This document shows, piece by piece, positions 18,001 to 25,762 of a DNA stretch of 64,000 bases (position 1 is its first letter; every line of letters starts with the position of its first letter). The notes below the pieces were generated by a model. It saw only the letters and a program-made list of their open reading frames with translations. It was not told the DNA's origin and made no database searches. Location of the stretch: contig NZ_JANUQM010000022.1 of NCBI RefSeq assembly GCF_030386795.1, forward strand, positions 61,246-125,245. The letters are read 5' to 3'. The position numbers and the translations under genes are program-made. This DNA comes from Streptomyces sp. S.PNR 29. GTDB taxonomy: Bacteria > Actinomycetota > Actinomycetes > Streptomycetales > Streptomycetaceae.

Positions 18001-18220
18001 CGTCGACGGCACCCTCGTCACCCAGCCGAAGTACGCGTTCTGGCTGGAGGGTTACGAGTGGGGTGTGGAGAACCACGGCGTGGATCCGGACGTGGAGGTC
18101 GTGCAGCGGCCGCAGGACTACGCGGCGGGGCGGGACGCGCAGTTGGACGAGGCGATCAGACTGGCGCTGGAGGCGCTGGAGAACAGTCCGGCGAAGACGC
18201 CGCCCGGTCTGCCCAGCTGA
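15002..18220 (+). CDS. Tricorn protease homologue (S41 family)
   Basis: A 1072-residue self-compartmentalising protease that trims peptides after the proteasome. Order: N-terminal six- and seven-bladed beta-propellers (about 1-680, with WD-like ISPDG, FSPDS, TLDG strands), a helical C1 segment, a PDZ domain (about 765-850), then the C2 catalytic domain. The catalytic tetrad is visible: Ser743-His744 in GTSHAY, nucleophile Ser965 in FSGSDGD, and Glu1023 in ENHGVDPD, at almost the same numbers as in the Thermoplasma enzyme. No signal peptide, so cytoplasmic. The GTG start at 15002 is 52 nt after the lipoprotein gene. Confidence 0.93.
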   Translation: MTQSALSATAASPAYLRFPHLHGELVAFTAEDDVWLAPLDGGRAWRVSADNVPVTQPRISPDGATIAWTSTRDGAPEVHIAPVDGGPARRLTHWGSWKTQVRGWTPDGRVLAITTHGQASLRRSWARAVPLDGGPADTLPYGPVGDVAYGPHTVLLSAPMGREAAWWKRYRGGTAGKLWIDREGEGEFVRLHEELDGNVEYPLWVGERIAFLSDHEGTGALYSSLADGSDLRRHTPLDGFYARHAATDGTRVVYSCVGELWLLDDLDGAEPRRLDVRLGGQRVDLQPYPVNASRWFGSASPDHTARGSAVCVRGAVHWVTHRSGPARALAAQPGVRARRPRTFRADGEEWVVWVTDAEGDDALEFAPATGSIPGATPRRLAAGQLGRVLELAMAPDGSRAAVASHDGRVLLVERETGEVREVDRSEDGDVSGLVFSPDSTWLAWSHPGPRPLCQLKLANTTDLSVTEATPLRFQDYAPAFTLDGKHLAFLSTRSFDPVYDEHVFDLAFVEGARPHLITLAATTPSPFGPQRHGRPFETPDREETPDSEGTPTTRIDLEGIADRIVPFPVEAARYSNLRAAKDGVLWLRHPVIGVLGASRATPDDPDPKTELERYDLAQQRIEHLAADADHFEVSGDGKRLLLWTDGRLKVVPSDRRASGDDDSDSNITVDLGRVRQIVDPAAEWRQMYQETGRIMRDHFWRPDMNGVDWDGVLDRYRPVLERVATHDDLVDLLWEVHGELGTSHAYVTPRGGYGGGARQGLLGADISRHRDGSWRIDRILPSETSDPEARSPLAAPGVAVRAGDAIVAVAGQQVDPVTGPGPLLVGTAGKPVELTISPSGGGDLRHAVVVPVADEEPLRYHAWVADRRAYVHEKSGGRLGYLHVPDMQAPGWAQIHRDLRVEVAREGLVVDVRENRGGHTSQLVVEKLARRIVGWAVPRGMRPYSYPEDAPRGPVVAVANEFSGSDGDIVNAAIRALGLGPVVGTRTWGGVIGIDSRYRLVDGTLVTQPKYAFWLEGYEWGVENHGVDPDVEVVQRPQDYAAGRDAQLDEAIRLALEALENSPAKTPPGLPS

Positions 18221-18300
18221 GAGGCGCGGCCGGCCACGGAATACCCGCGGTCGGCGACGATACGATGCCCGTAAACGGCCCGACCCCCGGAGGGAACCGC

Positions 18301-18654
18301 ATGGCAGGGGAACCGCAGGACGACTGCCTGTTCTGCAAGATCGTCGCGGGGACGATCCCGGCGACGATCGTCCGCGAGACGGAGACGACCGTGGCGTTCC
18401 GCGACATAAACCCCCAGGCGCCCACCCACGTCCTGGTGATCCCCAAGGCGCACTACCGGGACGCCGCCGCGCTCGCCGCAGCCGACCCGGCCCTCGCGGC
18501 GGACGTCCTGCGCGAGACCCAGGCCGTGGCGGACGAGGAAAAGCTGGAGAGCTACCGCATCGTCTTCAACACGGGCAGCGGCGCCGGCCAGACCGTCTGG
18601 CACACCCACGCCCACGTCCTGGGCGGACGCGGCATGGAATGGCCCCCCGGATAG
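18301..18654 (+). CDS. HIT family (histidine triad) protein
   Basis: A 117-residue HINT-type nucleotide hydrolase/transferase. CLFCKIVAGTIPA near the start has the zinc-type CxxC, and the histidine triad is HTHAHVLGG at residues 101-109. The ATG is preceded by GGAGGG at 8 nt. The 3' end comes close to, and may overlap, the RNase Z gene. Family members hydrolyse adenosine phosphoramidates; the physiological substrate is unknown. Confidence 0.92.
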   Translation: MAGEPQDDCLFCKIVAGTIPATIVRETETTVAFRDINPQAPTHVLVIPKAHYRDAAALAAADPALAADVLRETQAVADEEKLESYRIVFNTGSGAGQTVWHTHAHVLGGRGMEWPPG

Positions 18655-18674
18655 ACCTTCCTGGACAACTCACC

Positions 18675-19580
18675 GTGTCTGTACGCGAATTGGTGGTCCT
18701 CGGCACCGCCAGCCAGGTTCCGACCCGGCACCGCAACCACAACGGCTACCTGCTGCGCTGGGACGGCGAGGGCATCCTGTTCGACCCCGGCGAGGGCACG
18801 CAGCGCCAGATGCTGCGCGCCGGGGTCGCCGCGCACGACCTGAACCGGATCTGCGTCACGCACTTCCACGGGGATCACTCGCTGGGCCTCGCCGGGGTCA
18901 TCCAGCGCATCAACCTCGACAAGGTGCCGCACGACGTCACCGCCCACTACCCGAAGTCCGGGCAGCGGTTCTTCAACCGCCTGCGGTACGCGACCGCGTA
19001 CCGGGAGACGGTCCAGCTGATCGAGGCCCCGGTCTCCGCCGACGGCGTCCTCGCCGCCACCCCGGCGTACAGCCTCCAGGCACGGAAGCTGTCCCACCCC
19101 GTCGAGTCGTACGGCTACCGCCTGGTCGAACCCGACGGCCGCCGCATGCTGCCCGACCGGCTCGCCGCGTACGGCATCAAGGGGCCGGACGTGGGCCGGC
19201 TGCAGCGCGAGGGCGTGCTGAACGGCGTTTCCCTCGACGACGTCAGTGAGACCCGCCGCGGCCAGCGGTTCGCGTTCGTCATGGACACCCGGCTGTGCGA
19301 CGGGGTGTACGCGCTGGCCGAGGGCTGCGACATGCTCGTCATCGAGTCGACGTTCCTGGACGAGGACGTCGATCTCGCCGTAGAGCACGGTCATCTGACG
19401 GCCGGCCAGGCGGCCGCGGTGGCCCGGGACGCGGGCGTACGGCACCTCGTCCTCACCCACTTCAGCCAGCGCTACACCGACCCGGAGGAGTTCCAGCGGC
19501 AGGCACGGGCCGCCGGGTTCGAGGGCGAGCTGACGGTCGCCCACGATCTGCTCAGAGTGCCGGTTCCGAAGCGACGGTGA
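18675..19580 (+). CDS. rnz: Ribonuclease Z
   Basis: A 301-residue MBL-fold tRNA 3'-processing endonuclease. The zinc motif THFHGDHSLG (His63, His65, Asp67, His68) is complete, with the downstream HPVESYGYRL, FVMDTR and VLTHFSQRY elements of the long-spacer RNase Z family. GTG 18675 gives the usual family N-terminus (SVRELVVLGTASQVPT); an ATG at 18639 inside the HIT gene is an alternative start. The stop codon overlaps a possible GTG start of the next gene, suggesting coupling. Confidence 0.92.
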   Translation: MSVRELVVLGTASQVPTRHRNHNGYLLRWDGEGILFDPGEGTQRQMLRAGVAAHDLNRICVTHFHGDHSLGLAGVIQRINLDKVPHDVTAHYPKSGQRFFNRLRYATAYRETVQLIEAPVSADGVLAATPAYSLQARKLSHPVESYGYRLVEPDGRRMLPDRLAAYGIKGPDVGRLQREGVLNGVSLDDVSETRRGQRFAFVMDTRLCDGVYALAEGCDMLVIESTFLDEDVDLAVEHGHLTAGQAAAVARDAGVRHLVLTHFSQRYTDPEEFQRQARAAGFEGELTVAHDLLRVPVPKRR

Positions 19581-19600
19581 AACCGCCGTACGATGCTTTG

Positions 19601-20593
19601 ATGTCCCTCCCGAAAGCTGAACTGCACCTGCACATCGAAGGCACCCTGGAGCCCGAGCTGGCGTTCGAGCTGGCCGCCCGCAACGGCGTCGAGCTGCCGT
19701 ACGCGGACACGGACGACCTGCGCAAGGCGTACCAGTTCGAGGACCTTCAGTCCTTCCTGAACCTGTACTACGAGCTCATGGCCGTCCTGCGCACCGAGCG
19801 GGACTTCGAGGACCTCACGAACGCCTACCTCGCCCGCGCCGCCGCGCAGGGCGTGCGGCACGCGGAGATCTTCTTCGATCCGCAGGCGCACACCGCGCGC
19901 GGCGTCGGCATCGGCACGGTCGTCGAGGGGCTGTGGCGGGCGCTGGGCCGCAGCGAGCAGAACCACGGCATCTCGACCCAGCTGATCATGTGCTTCCTGC
20001 GCGACGAGTCCGCCGAGTCGGCCAGGGAGACCCTGGAGGCCGCCAGGCCCTACCTCGACCGGATCGTCGGCGTCGGCCTGGACTCGGCCGAGGTCGGGCA
20101 CCCGCCGGCGAAGTTCCGCGAGGTGTACGAGGCCGCCGCCGCCCTCGGCCTGAGGCGGGTGGCGCACGCGGGCGAGGAGGGCCCGCCGGCGTACATCACC
20201 GAGGCCCTCGACGTGCTCGGTGTCGAACGCGTCGACCACGGCCTGCGCTGCATGGAGGACCCGGCGCTGGTCGAACGGCTCGTGCGTGACCGGGTCCCGC
20301 TGACGCTGTGCCCCCTGTCCAACGTCCGGCTCCGCACGGTGGACACCCTCGCCGACCACCCGCTGCCCGCCATGCTGGACGCCGGCCTGCTGTGCACGGT
20401 CAACTCCGACGACCCCGCCTACTTCGGCGGCTACGCCGGCGACAACTTCGACGCCGTGCGCGAGACCCTCGGCCTGACCGAGGAGCGGCTGCGCGAGCTG
20501 GCCCGCAACTCCTTCACCGCGTCCTTCCTGGAACACGACGAGGAGCGGCGGGCGCGGTACCTCGCGGAGGTGGAGGCGTACGAGTTCGGGTAG
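19601..20593 (+). CDS. Adenosine/adenine deaminase
   Basis: A 330-residue zinc-dependent amidohydrolase-superfamily purine deaminase. N-terminal HLHIEG holds the first two zinc His ligands (His9, His11); RRVAHAGEEG supplies the third with the catalytic Glu; RVDHGLR and LLCTVNSDDPAYFG carry the remaining His and Asp. LCPLSN is typical. The family splits into adenosine and adenine deaminases and this sequence alone does not settle which. ATG 19601 is used; a GTG at 19577 overlapping the RNase Z stop is the alternative (338 aa). Confidence 0.88.
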   Translation: MSLPKAELHLHIEGTLEPELAFELAARNGVELPYADTDDLRKAYQFEDLQSFLNLYYELMAVLRTERDFEDLTNAYLARAAAQGVRHAEIFFDPQAHTARGVGIGTVVEGLWRALGRSEQNHGISTQLIMCFLRDESAESARETLEAARPYLDRIVGVGLDSAEVGHPPAKFREVYEAAAALGLRRVAHAGEEGPPAYITEALDVLGVERVDHGLRCMEDPALVERLVRDRVPLTLCPLSNVRLRTVDTLADHPLPAMLDAGLLCTVNSDDPAYFGGYAGDNFDAVRETLGLTEERLRELARNSFTASFLEHDEERRARYLAEVEAYEFG

Positions 20594-20596
20594 CCG

Positions 20597-21823
20597 TCAG
20601 TCGGCCGAGGGGGCCGGGGAGGCCGCCGCCGTGTCGTAGGCGCGCCGGGCGGGAACGGCCGGGGTCTCCACCAGGATCTCGACGACCTCGGACACCTGGG
20701 CGTGCCTGCCCGTGCGCACCGCGACGGCGGTCATCGGAACGGCGACCACCAGCAGTCCGGCGCCGAGCACCGCGCCCATGACGGGGAAGCCCGCCTGCGC
20801 GGACAGCAGACTGCCGGTCAGCGGTCCCGCCGCCGTCCCCAGGGAGGACGCCGACCCGACGAGCACCGCCCAGCGGCCACGCGGGTCGAGGGAGGCGGCG
20901 AGGCCGATCAGGTACGACAGCACGATCGGGTAGAGCGTGTTCCAGGCGATCTCACCGGCCGCGAAGCTCACCAGCCCCGTCGCGGACGCGCTCAGTGCGA
21001 TACAGCCGGCGATGAGCACCGTGCCCGCCCCGACGGGCACGGCACGCCCCAGCCGCGGTCCGAGCGCACCGGCCCCCACCACTCCCAGCAGGCCCGCGCC
21101 CAGCGCGACGGCGAAGACGGCACCGACGGTCGCCTCGCCGAGGTGCGCCTGCGTCAGCCCGATCCGGCCGCTCACGCCCCACAGGGAGTTCTGCGCGAGG
21201 GACCAGCACAGCATGGCGGCGGCGAGGACCGTCCCCGCACCCCGGTGGGGGAGCGGGTGGTGGTCCCGGCGGGCCCGTGAGGAGGGGGCACCGACGGGGA
21301 TGCGGCCGGTCAGGGGCCACACGGCGAGCGCGGTGAGGGCGATCGCGGCCGGCGGGAGGCCGTGCCCCGGACCGAGGTGCGGGACCGTCAGATAGACGAC
21401 AGCCGCGAGCGCGGAGACGCTGAGCAGCCCCAGCGTGGTCACCCGGTGGGGGTCCCTCTGCGCGGCGATCCCGGTGGCGGCGACCGTGGTGGCCGTACCG
21501 GACCCGAAACCGCCCACGATCATGCCGGCGACGACGGCGAGGACGTCGCCGGTGAGGGCGGCCGCGCCGTAGCCGAGGGCGGCGAGACCGAGCCCGGCCC
21601 GTGCCAGGGTCCGCGCCCCGATCCGCTCCACCCGGGAGGCCAGGACGAACCCGGCCGTCGCCGAACTGAGCAGCAGCGCACTGCCGACGGCACCCGCCTG
21701 CGTGGCGGTCAGCGGAAGTCCCGAGTCCAGCCTGCCCACGGTGGTCGGCAGCAGATAGGGAGCGAGGTACCCGGCCGTGAAAAGGGCGACGAGGGGCCAG
21801 GGGGTGGTGCGAGGGGCGAACAC
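20597..21823 (-). CDS. MFS transporter
   Basis: About 408 residues with roughly twelve hydrophobic segments and the loop sequence ASRVERIGARTLARAG after the second segment, where MFS proteins carry their signature. The frame is open upstream to a GTG at 21961, but that extension is polar and not membrane-like; GTG 21823 just before the first hydrophobic segment is the better start, though its ribosome site is weak. It is co-directional with, and downstream of, the IclR gene, so import or export of a sugar acid handled by the adjacent glucarate dehydratase is a reasonable inference. Confidence 0.75.
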   Translation of the reverse strand: MFAPRTTPWPLVALFTAGYLAPYLLPTTVGRLDSGLPLTATQAGAVGSALLLSSATAGFVLASRVERIGARTLARAGLGLAALGYGAAALTGDVLAVVAGMIVGGFGSGTATTVAATGIAAQRDPHRVTTLGLLSVSALAAVVYLTVPHLGPGHGLPPAAIALTALAVWPLTGRIPVGAPSSRARRDHHPLPHRGAGTVLAAAMLCWSLAQNSLWGVSGRIGLTQAHLGEATVGAVFAVALGAGLLGVVGAGALGPRLGRAVPVGAGTVLIAGCIALSASATGLVSFAAGEIAWNTLYPIVLSYLIGLAASLDPRGRWAVLVGSASSLGTAAGPLTGSLLSAQAGFPVMGAVLGAGLLVVAVPMTAVAVRTGRHAQVSEVVEILVETPAVPARRAYDTAAASPAPSAD

Positions 21824-22001
21824 GGGCGTTCCCAGGGCATGCGAAAGAAGCGGCTCAGAAAAGGGGAGGGGGCGACGACCGTCGACGGACAGGAACGCGC
21901 GGGCAATTTGTATCAAGCGGCGGGAGTCATGATCGAGGCCGGAGGGTGTGATCTGGCGCACGCTTGTGTTTGAGCCTGAACGGACTGGGTAAAAGAGCGC
22001 G

Positions 22002-22808
22002 CTAACGCCAGTGCACCGACCCGCCCCCGCCGAGCGCGGTCGCCTTCACCGTCGCCTCCGCCTCAGCCCGGATCTCCCGCATCACCGTGACGATCCGCTC
22101 CTCGTGCTCCGGCGTCAGCCGGGCCACCGGCACCGAGCAGCTGATCGCGTCCTGCGCGGGGATGTCGTAGCGCAGCGCGAACCCGAAGCCGACGATCCCG
22201 GGCACGCCCTCCTCCCGGTCGACGGAGTAGCCCCGCGTCCGCACCCGGGCGAGGTCGGCCGCCAGCGCCTCCCTGCTGGTGTGCGAGCGGGGGGTCAGCG
22301 CCTCGTACGGCCCCTCGGGCAGCTCCTCGTCCGGCCGCTCCGCCAGCAGCGCCTTCCCCAGCGCGCCCACGTGCGCCGGCAGACGCCGCCCCACCCGGCT
22401 GATCGTGCGCAGGTACTCGTGCGACTCCCGCGTCGCCAGATACGCCACGTCCCGTCCGTCCAGCCGCCCCAGGTGGATGGTCTCGCCGAGCGCCTCGGAC
22501 GCCTCGTCGAGATACGGCCGTACGGCCCGCACCCGCGGGTCGGAGTCGAGATAGCTCGTGCCGGTGAGCAGGGCGTGGATGCCGATGCCGTACAGCGAGC
22601 CGGTGACGTCGGTGCGGACCCAGCCGCGCGAGATCAGGGTCTGCAGCAGCGCGTACATCGAACTGCGCGGCACGCCCAGCTCGTCCGCGAGCTCCTGCAG
22701 TCGTGCCGGGCGGTCCCCGCGCGCGGCCAGCAGCTCCAGCAGCTCCACCGTGCGCGCGGCGGACTTCACCTCACGGATGCCGCCTGTCTCGCTCCCTGTC
22801 TCCGGCAT
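22002..22808 (-). CDS. IclR family transcriptional regulator
   Basis: A 268-residue regulator: winged HTH at about residues 12-75 (ELLAARGDRPARLQELADEL, GVPRSSMYALLQTL) and a C-terminal effector-binding IclR domain with VGALGKALLAERP and REEGVPGIVGFGFALR. Divergent from the glucarate dehydratase gene with 149 bp between start codons, the usual arrangement for IclR control of a catabolic gene. Regulation of gudD by a sugar acid is inferred from context. Confidence 0.9.
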   Translation of the reverse strand: MPETGSETGGIREVKSAARTVELLELLAARGDRPARLQELADELGVPRSSMYALLQTLISRGWVRTDVTGSLYGIGIHALLTGTSYLDSDPRVRAVRPYLDEASEALGETIHLGRLDGRDVAYLATRESHEYLRTISRVGRRLPAHVGALGKALLAERPDEELPEGPYEALTPRSHTSREALAADLARVRTRGYSVDREEGVPGIVGFGFALRYDIPAQDAISCSVPVARLTPEHEERIVTVMREIRAEAEATVKATALGGGGSVHWR

Positions 22809-22866
22809 GGGCCGATCGTAGAGGCGCGCCCGTTCCCATTGACGGCCGATGTTCACCTATCTAACC

Positions 22867-22884
22867 TCCATCTTCATACATGGA
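22867..22884. promoter_or_regulatory. Small inverted repeat in the IclR/gudD divergent region
   Basis: TCCAT (22867-22871), eight nucleotides, ATGGA (22880-22884) in an A/T-rich part of the intergenic region, 74 bp before the gudD start. Candidate IclR operator only; the arms are short. Confidence 0.3.
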
Positions 22885-22957
22885 TGGCGTCTACATGGGG
22901 AGATGGCGCCGTGACCTCCCCGCCGACCACCGGACTCGACCTCGTGGGAGCCGCTCT

Positions 22958-24247
22958 GTGAACCTCGCCATTACGGACGTACGGCTGACGCCGATCCTGG
23001 TCGCCGACCCGCCGCTGCTGAACACGCAGGGCGTCCACCAGCCGTACACCCCCCGGCTGATCGTGGAGGTGGTGACCGCCGACGGCGTCACCGGTGTCGG
23101 CGAGACGTACGGCGACACCAAGTACCTGGAGCTCGCCCGGCCCTTCGCCGAGAAACTGACCGGACGACAGGTCGGTGACCTGAACGGGCTGTTCGTCGTC
23201 GCGGACGAGGTGGCCGTCGACTCCTCGCGGGTCTCCGGCCAGGTCGACGTCGGTGGCCTCAGGGGCGTGCAGACCGCCGACAAGCTGCGCCTGTCCGTCG
23301 TCTCCGCCTTCGAGGTCGCCTGCCTCGACGCCCTCGGCAAGGCGCTCGGCCTGCCCGTGCACGCGCTGCTCGGCGGCAAGGTGCGCGACGCCGTGGAGTA
23401 CAGCGCGTACCTGTTCTACAAGTGGGCCGGCCATCCGGCGGGCGTGACGGCCGAGAAGGACGACTGGGGTGCCGCGGTCGACCCGGCCGGGATCGTCGGG
23501 CAGGCCCGGAAGTTCAAGGAGCGGTACGGCTTCACGTCCTTCAAGCTCAAGGGCGGTGTCTTCCCGCCGGAGGAGGAGATCGCGGCCGTACGGGCGCTGG
23601 CGGAGGCGTTCCCCGGGCATCCGCTGCGGCTGGACCCCAACGGGGCCTGGAGCGTGGAGACCTCGCTGAAGGTGGCGAAGGAACTCGGGGACGTCCTCGA
23701 GTACCTGGAGGACCCCGCGCTCGGCACGTCCGCCATGGCCGAGGTCGCCGCGCGGACCGACGTGCCGCTCGCCACCAACATGTGCGTGACGACCTTCGCC
23801 GAGATCAAGGAGGCGTTCACGAAGGACGCCGTCCAGGTCGTCCTCTCCGACCACCACTACTGGGGCGGGCTGCGCAACACGCAGCAGCTCGCCGCGATCT
23901 GCCGCACCTTCGGCGTCGGGGTGTCGATGCACTCGAACACCCACCTGGGGATCAGTCTCGCCGCCATGACCCATGTGGCGTCGACCGTCCCCGACCTGCA
24001 CCACGCCTGCGACTCCCACTACCCCTGGCAGTCGGAGGACGTCCTGACCGAGCGGCTCACCTTCGACGACGGGACCGTCCGGGTCTCCGACGCGCCGGGC
24101 CTCGGCGTCGAACTGGACCGGGACAAGCTCGCGTTCCTCCACCAGCGGTGGCTCGACGACGACGGCTCGCTCCACGACCGCGACGACGCGGCGGCGATGC
24201 GGGTCGCTGATCCGCAGTGGGTCACCCCGTCCGTCCCCCGCTGGTGA
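22958..24247 (+). CDS. gudD: Glucarate dehydratase (enolase superfamily)
   Basis: A 429-residue mandelate-racemase/enolase-type dehydratase that converts D-glucarate (or idarate) to 5-keto-4-deoxyglucarate. Catalytic KxK (FTSFKLKGG, about residue 192), metal ligands in RLDPNGAW and EDPALGTS, and MHSNTHLGIS with the second base His are all present. GTG 22958 has GGGAG 8 nt upstream and gives the normal N-terminus; the frame is open further upstream. The flanking IclR regulator and MFS gene support a sugar-acid role. Confidence 0.9.
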   Translation: MNLAITDVRLTPILVADPPLLNTQGVHQPYTPRLIVEVVTADGVTGVGETYGDTKYLELARPFAEKLTGRQVGDLNGLFVVADEVAVDSSRVSGQVDVGGLRGVQTADKLRLSVVSAFEVACLDALGKALGLPVHALLGGKVRDAVEYSAYLFYKWAGHPAGVTAEKDDWGAAVDPAGIVGQARKFKERYGFTSFKLKGGVFPPEEEIAAVRALAEAFPGHPLRLDPNGAWSVETSLKVAKELGDVLEYLEDPALGTSAMAEVAARTDVPLATNMCVTTFAEIKEAFTKDAVQVVLSDHHYWGGLRNTQQLAAICRTFGVGVSMHSNTHLGISLAAMTHVASTVPDLHHACDSHYPWQSEDVLTERLTFDDGTVRVSDAPGLGVELDRDKLAFLHQRWLDDDGSLHDRDDAAAMRVADPQWVTPSVPRW

Positions 24248-24451
24248 CCTCCGGCCGTAGGGAGCGCCGGGCGTCTGGGGCGCGGTCGGGCTCTTTGGTC
24301 TGCGGCCCTCGGCCGGGGCGGTGCCGGGTGCGGGGCGCTCGGCCTGTCCGGGGCCGGCGGTGGCGTGGCGGGTGGCTCCAGTGTGAATCGACCGGGATGT
24401 CAGTGATGTGGTGCACACTGGGCAGATCCGCACCATGTCAGGGAGCGCACC

Positions 24452-25594
24452 GTGACACCGTCCATCGTGCCCGTCGGAAAGGGACCCAAGCTCACCGCTC
24501 AGGGACCGCATCGCCAGGCCCAGGTCGACCCCCTGGCCGCCCTGCGCGCACCGGACGATCCGCCCTGGGACGTGTACCTGACGGGCACCGTCTTCCTCGA
24601 CATCATCTTCACCGGGCTCGACTCCGCACCGGTGCGCGGGACCGAGTCCTGGGCGCGGGGGATGGGGTCGAGCCCCGGCGGCGTGGCGAACATGGCGACC
24701 GCGCTGGCCCGCCTGGGCCTGAGAACCTCCCTCGCCGCGGCCTTCGGCGACGACCACTACGGCGAGTACTGCTGGGACGCCCTGGAACAGGGCGAGGGCA
24801 TCGACCTGACCCCGTCGCGCACGGTGCCCGGCTGGCACTCGCCGGTCACGGTCTCGATGGCGTACGAGGGAGAACGCACGATGGTCTCCCACGGCCACGA
24901 GCCACCCCCCGAGGAGCCCGCCCCCGACTGCCCCCCACGCGCGCGTGCCGCCATCGCCGCCCTCGCGCCCGGCAAGCAGGCCCCCTGGATCGCGCAGGCC
25001 GCGTCGAAGGGCACCCGTCTCTTCGCCGACGTCGGCTGGGACGACACCGGCGCCTGGGACCTGGCGGGCCTGCCCGACCTCCGGCACTGCGAGGCCTTCC
25101 TGCCGAACGCCGAGGAGGCCATGCGGTACACGGGCACGGCCTGCCCCCGCGAAGCGGCCCACGCCCTCACCGAGTGCGTGCCGGTCGCCGTCGTCACCCT
25201 CGGCGCGCAGGGCGCCTACGCGGTCGACCGACGGACCGGGGAGACCGCCGAGGTCCCCGCCATCGCCGTGGAGGCCCTCGACCCCACCGGCGCCGGGGAC
25301 GTCTTCGTCGCCGGGTTCGTCACCGGCAGCCTGGCGGGCTGGCCGCTGGCCGACCGGCTGGCCTTCGCGGGCCTCACGGCGGCCTTGTCGGTGCAGGAGT
25401 TCGGCGGCTCCCTGTCGGCCCCCGGCTGGTGCGAGATCGCGGCCTGGTGGCGCAAGGTCCAGTCGGTCGACGGCCAGGACCTGACGGCCCTGCGGCGGTA
25501 CGCGTTCCTGGCGGACCTGCTGCCCGACGAGGTCGTCCGACCGTGGCCCCTGCGGCGTGCCGTGCCGACGATCGGCTTCCGCCGTTCGGCGTGA
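24452..25594 (+). CDS. PfkB family carbohydrate kinase
   Basis: A 380-residue ribokinase-fold sugar or nucleoside kinase. PfkB signature 1 is seen as MGSSPGGVANMATALARLG (about residues 71-89), signature 2 as DPTGAGDVFVAGFV (about 275-288), with the catalytic Asp in GAGD. GTG start with GGGAG 8 nt before it. The 204 bp before it contains CAGTGTG and CACACTG arms 28 nt apart but no clear promoter. The C-terminal tail of about 60 residues is longer than in ribokinase. Substrate unknown. Confidence 0.85.
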   Translation: MTPSIVPVGKGPKLTAQGPHRQAQVDPLAALRAPDDPPWDVYLTGTVFLDIIFTGLDSAPVRGTESWARGMGSSPGGVANMATALARLGLRTSLAAAFGDDHYGEYCWDALEQGEGIDLTPSRTVPGWHSPVTVSMAYEGERTMVSHGHEPPPEEPAPDCPPRARAAIAALAPGKQAPWIAQAASKGTRLFADVGWDDTGAWDLAGLPDLRHCEAFLPNAEEAMRYTGTACPREAAHALTECVPVAVVTLGAQGAYAVDRRTGETAEVPAIAVEALDPTGAGDVFVAGFVTGSLAGWPLADRLAFAGLTAALSVQEFGGSLSAPGWCEIAAWWRKVQSVDGQDLTALRRYAFLADLLPDEVVRPWPLRRAVPTIGFRRSA

Positions 25595-25762
25595 GGCGTT
25601 CACAGCCGCGGCCGGCGACGGGCGACCGTCCCGGCGTTCAAAACCTCCACACCTAAAAGCCCTACGGCGTTGTCGGTGCCCCGTCGTACCCTGGGAATCG
25701 CGAGGCCGCCCTCAGCTGTGCGGCCGTGACGAGGAGGAACCGCAGGCCTTAAGCGCCGGCCC

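Noticed and set aside
18639..18675. RNase Z start at ATG 18639
   Set aside because: Possible, but it adds a non-conserved stretch overlapping the HIT gene; GTG 18675 gives the family N-terminus.
20594..21373. Forward frames opposite the MFS gene (for example 20702-21280)
   Set aside because: Arg/Gly/His-rich shadows; the minus strand shows twelve hydrophobic segments.
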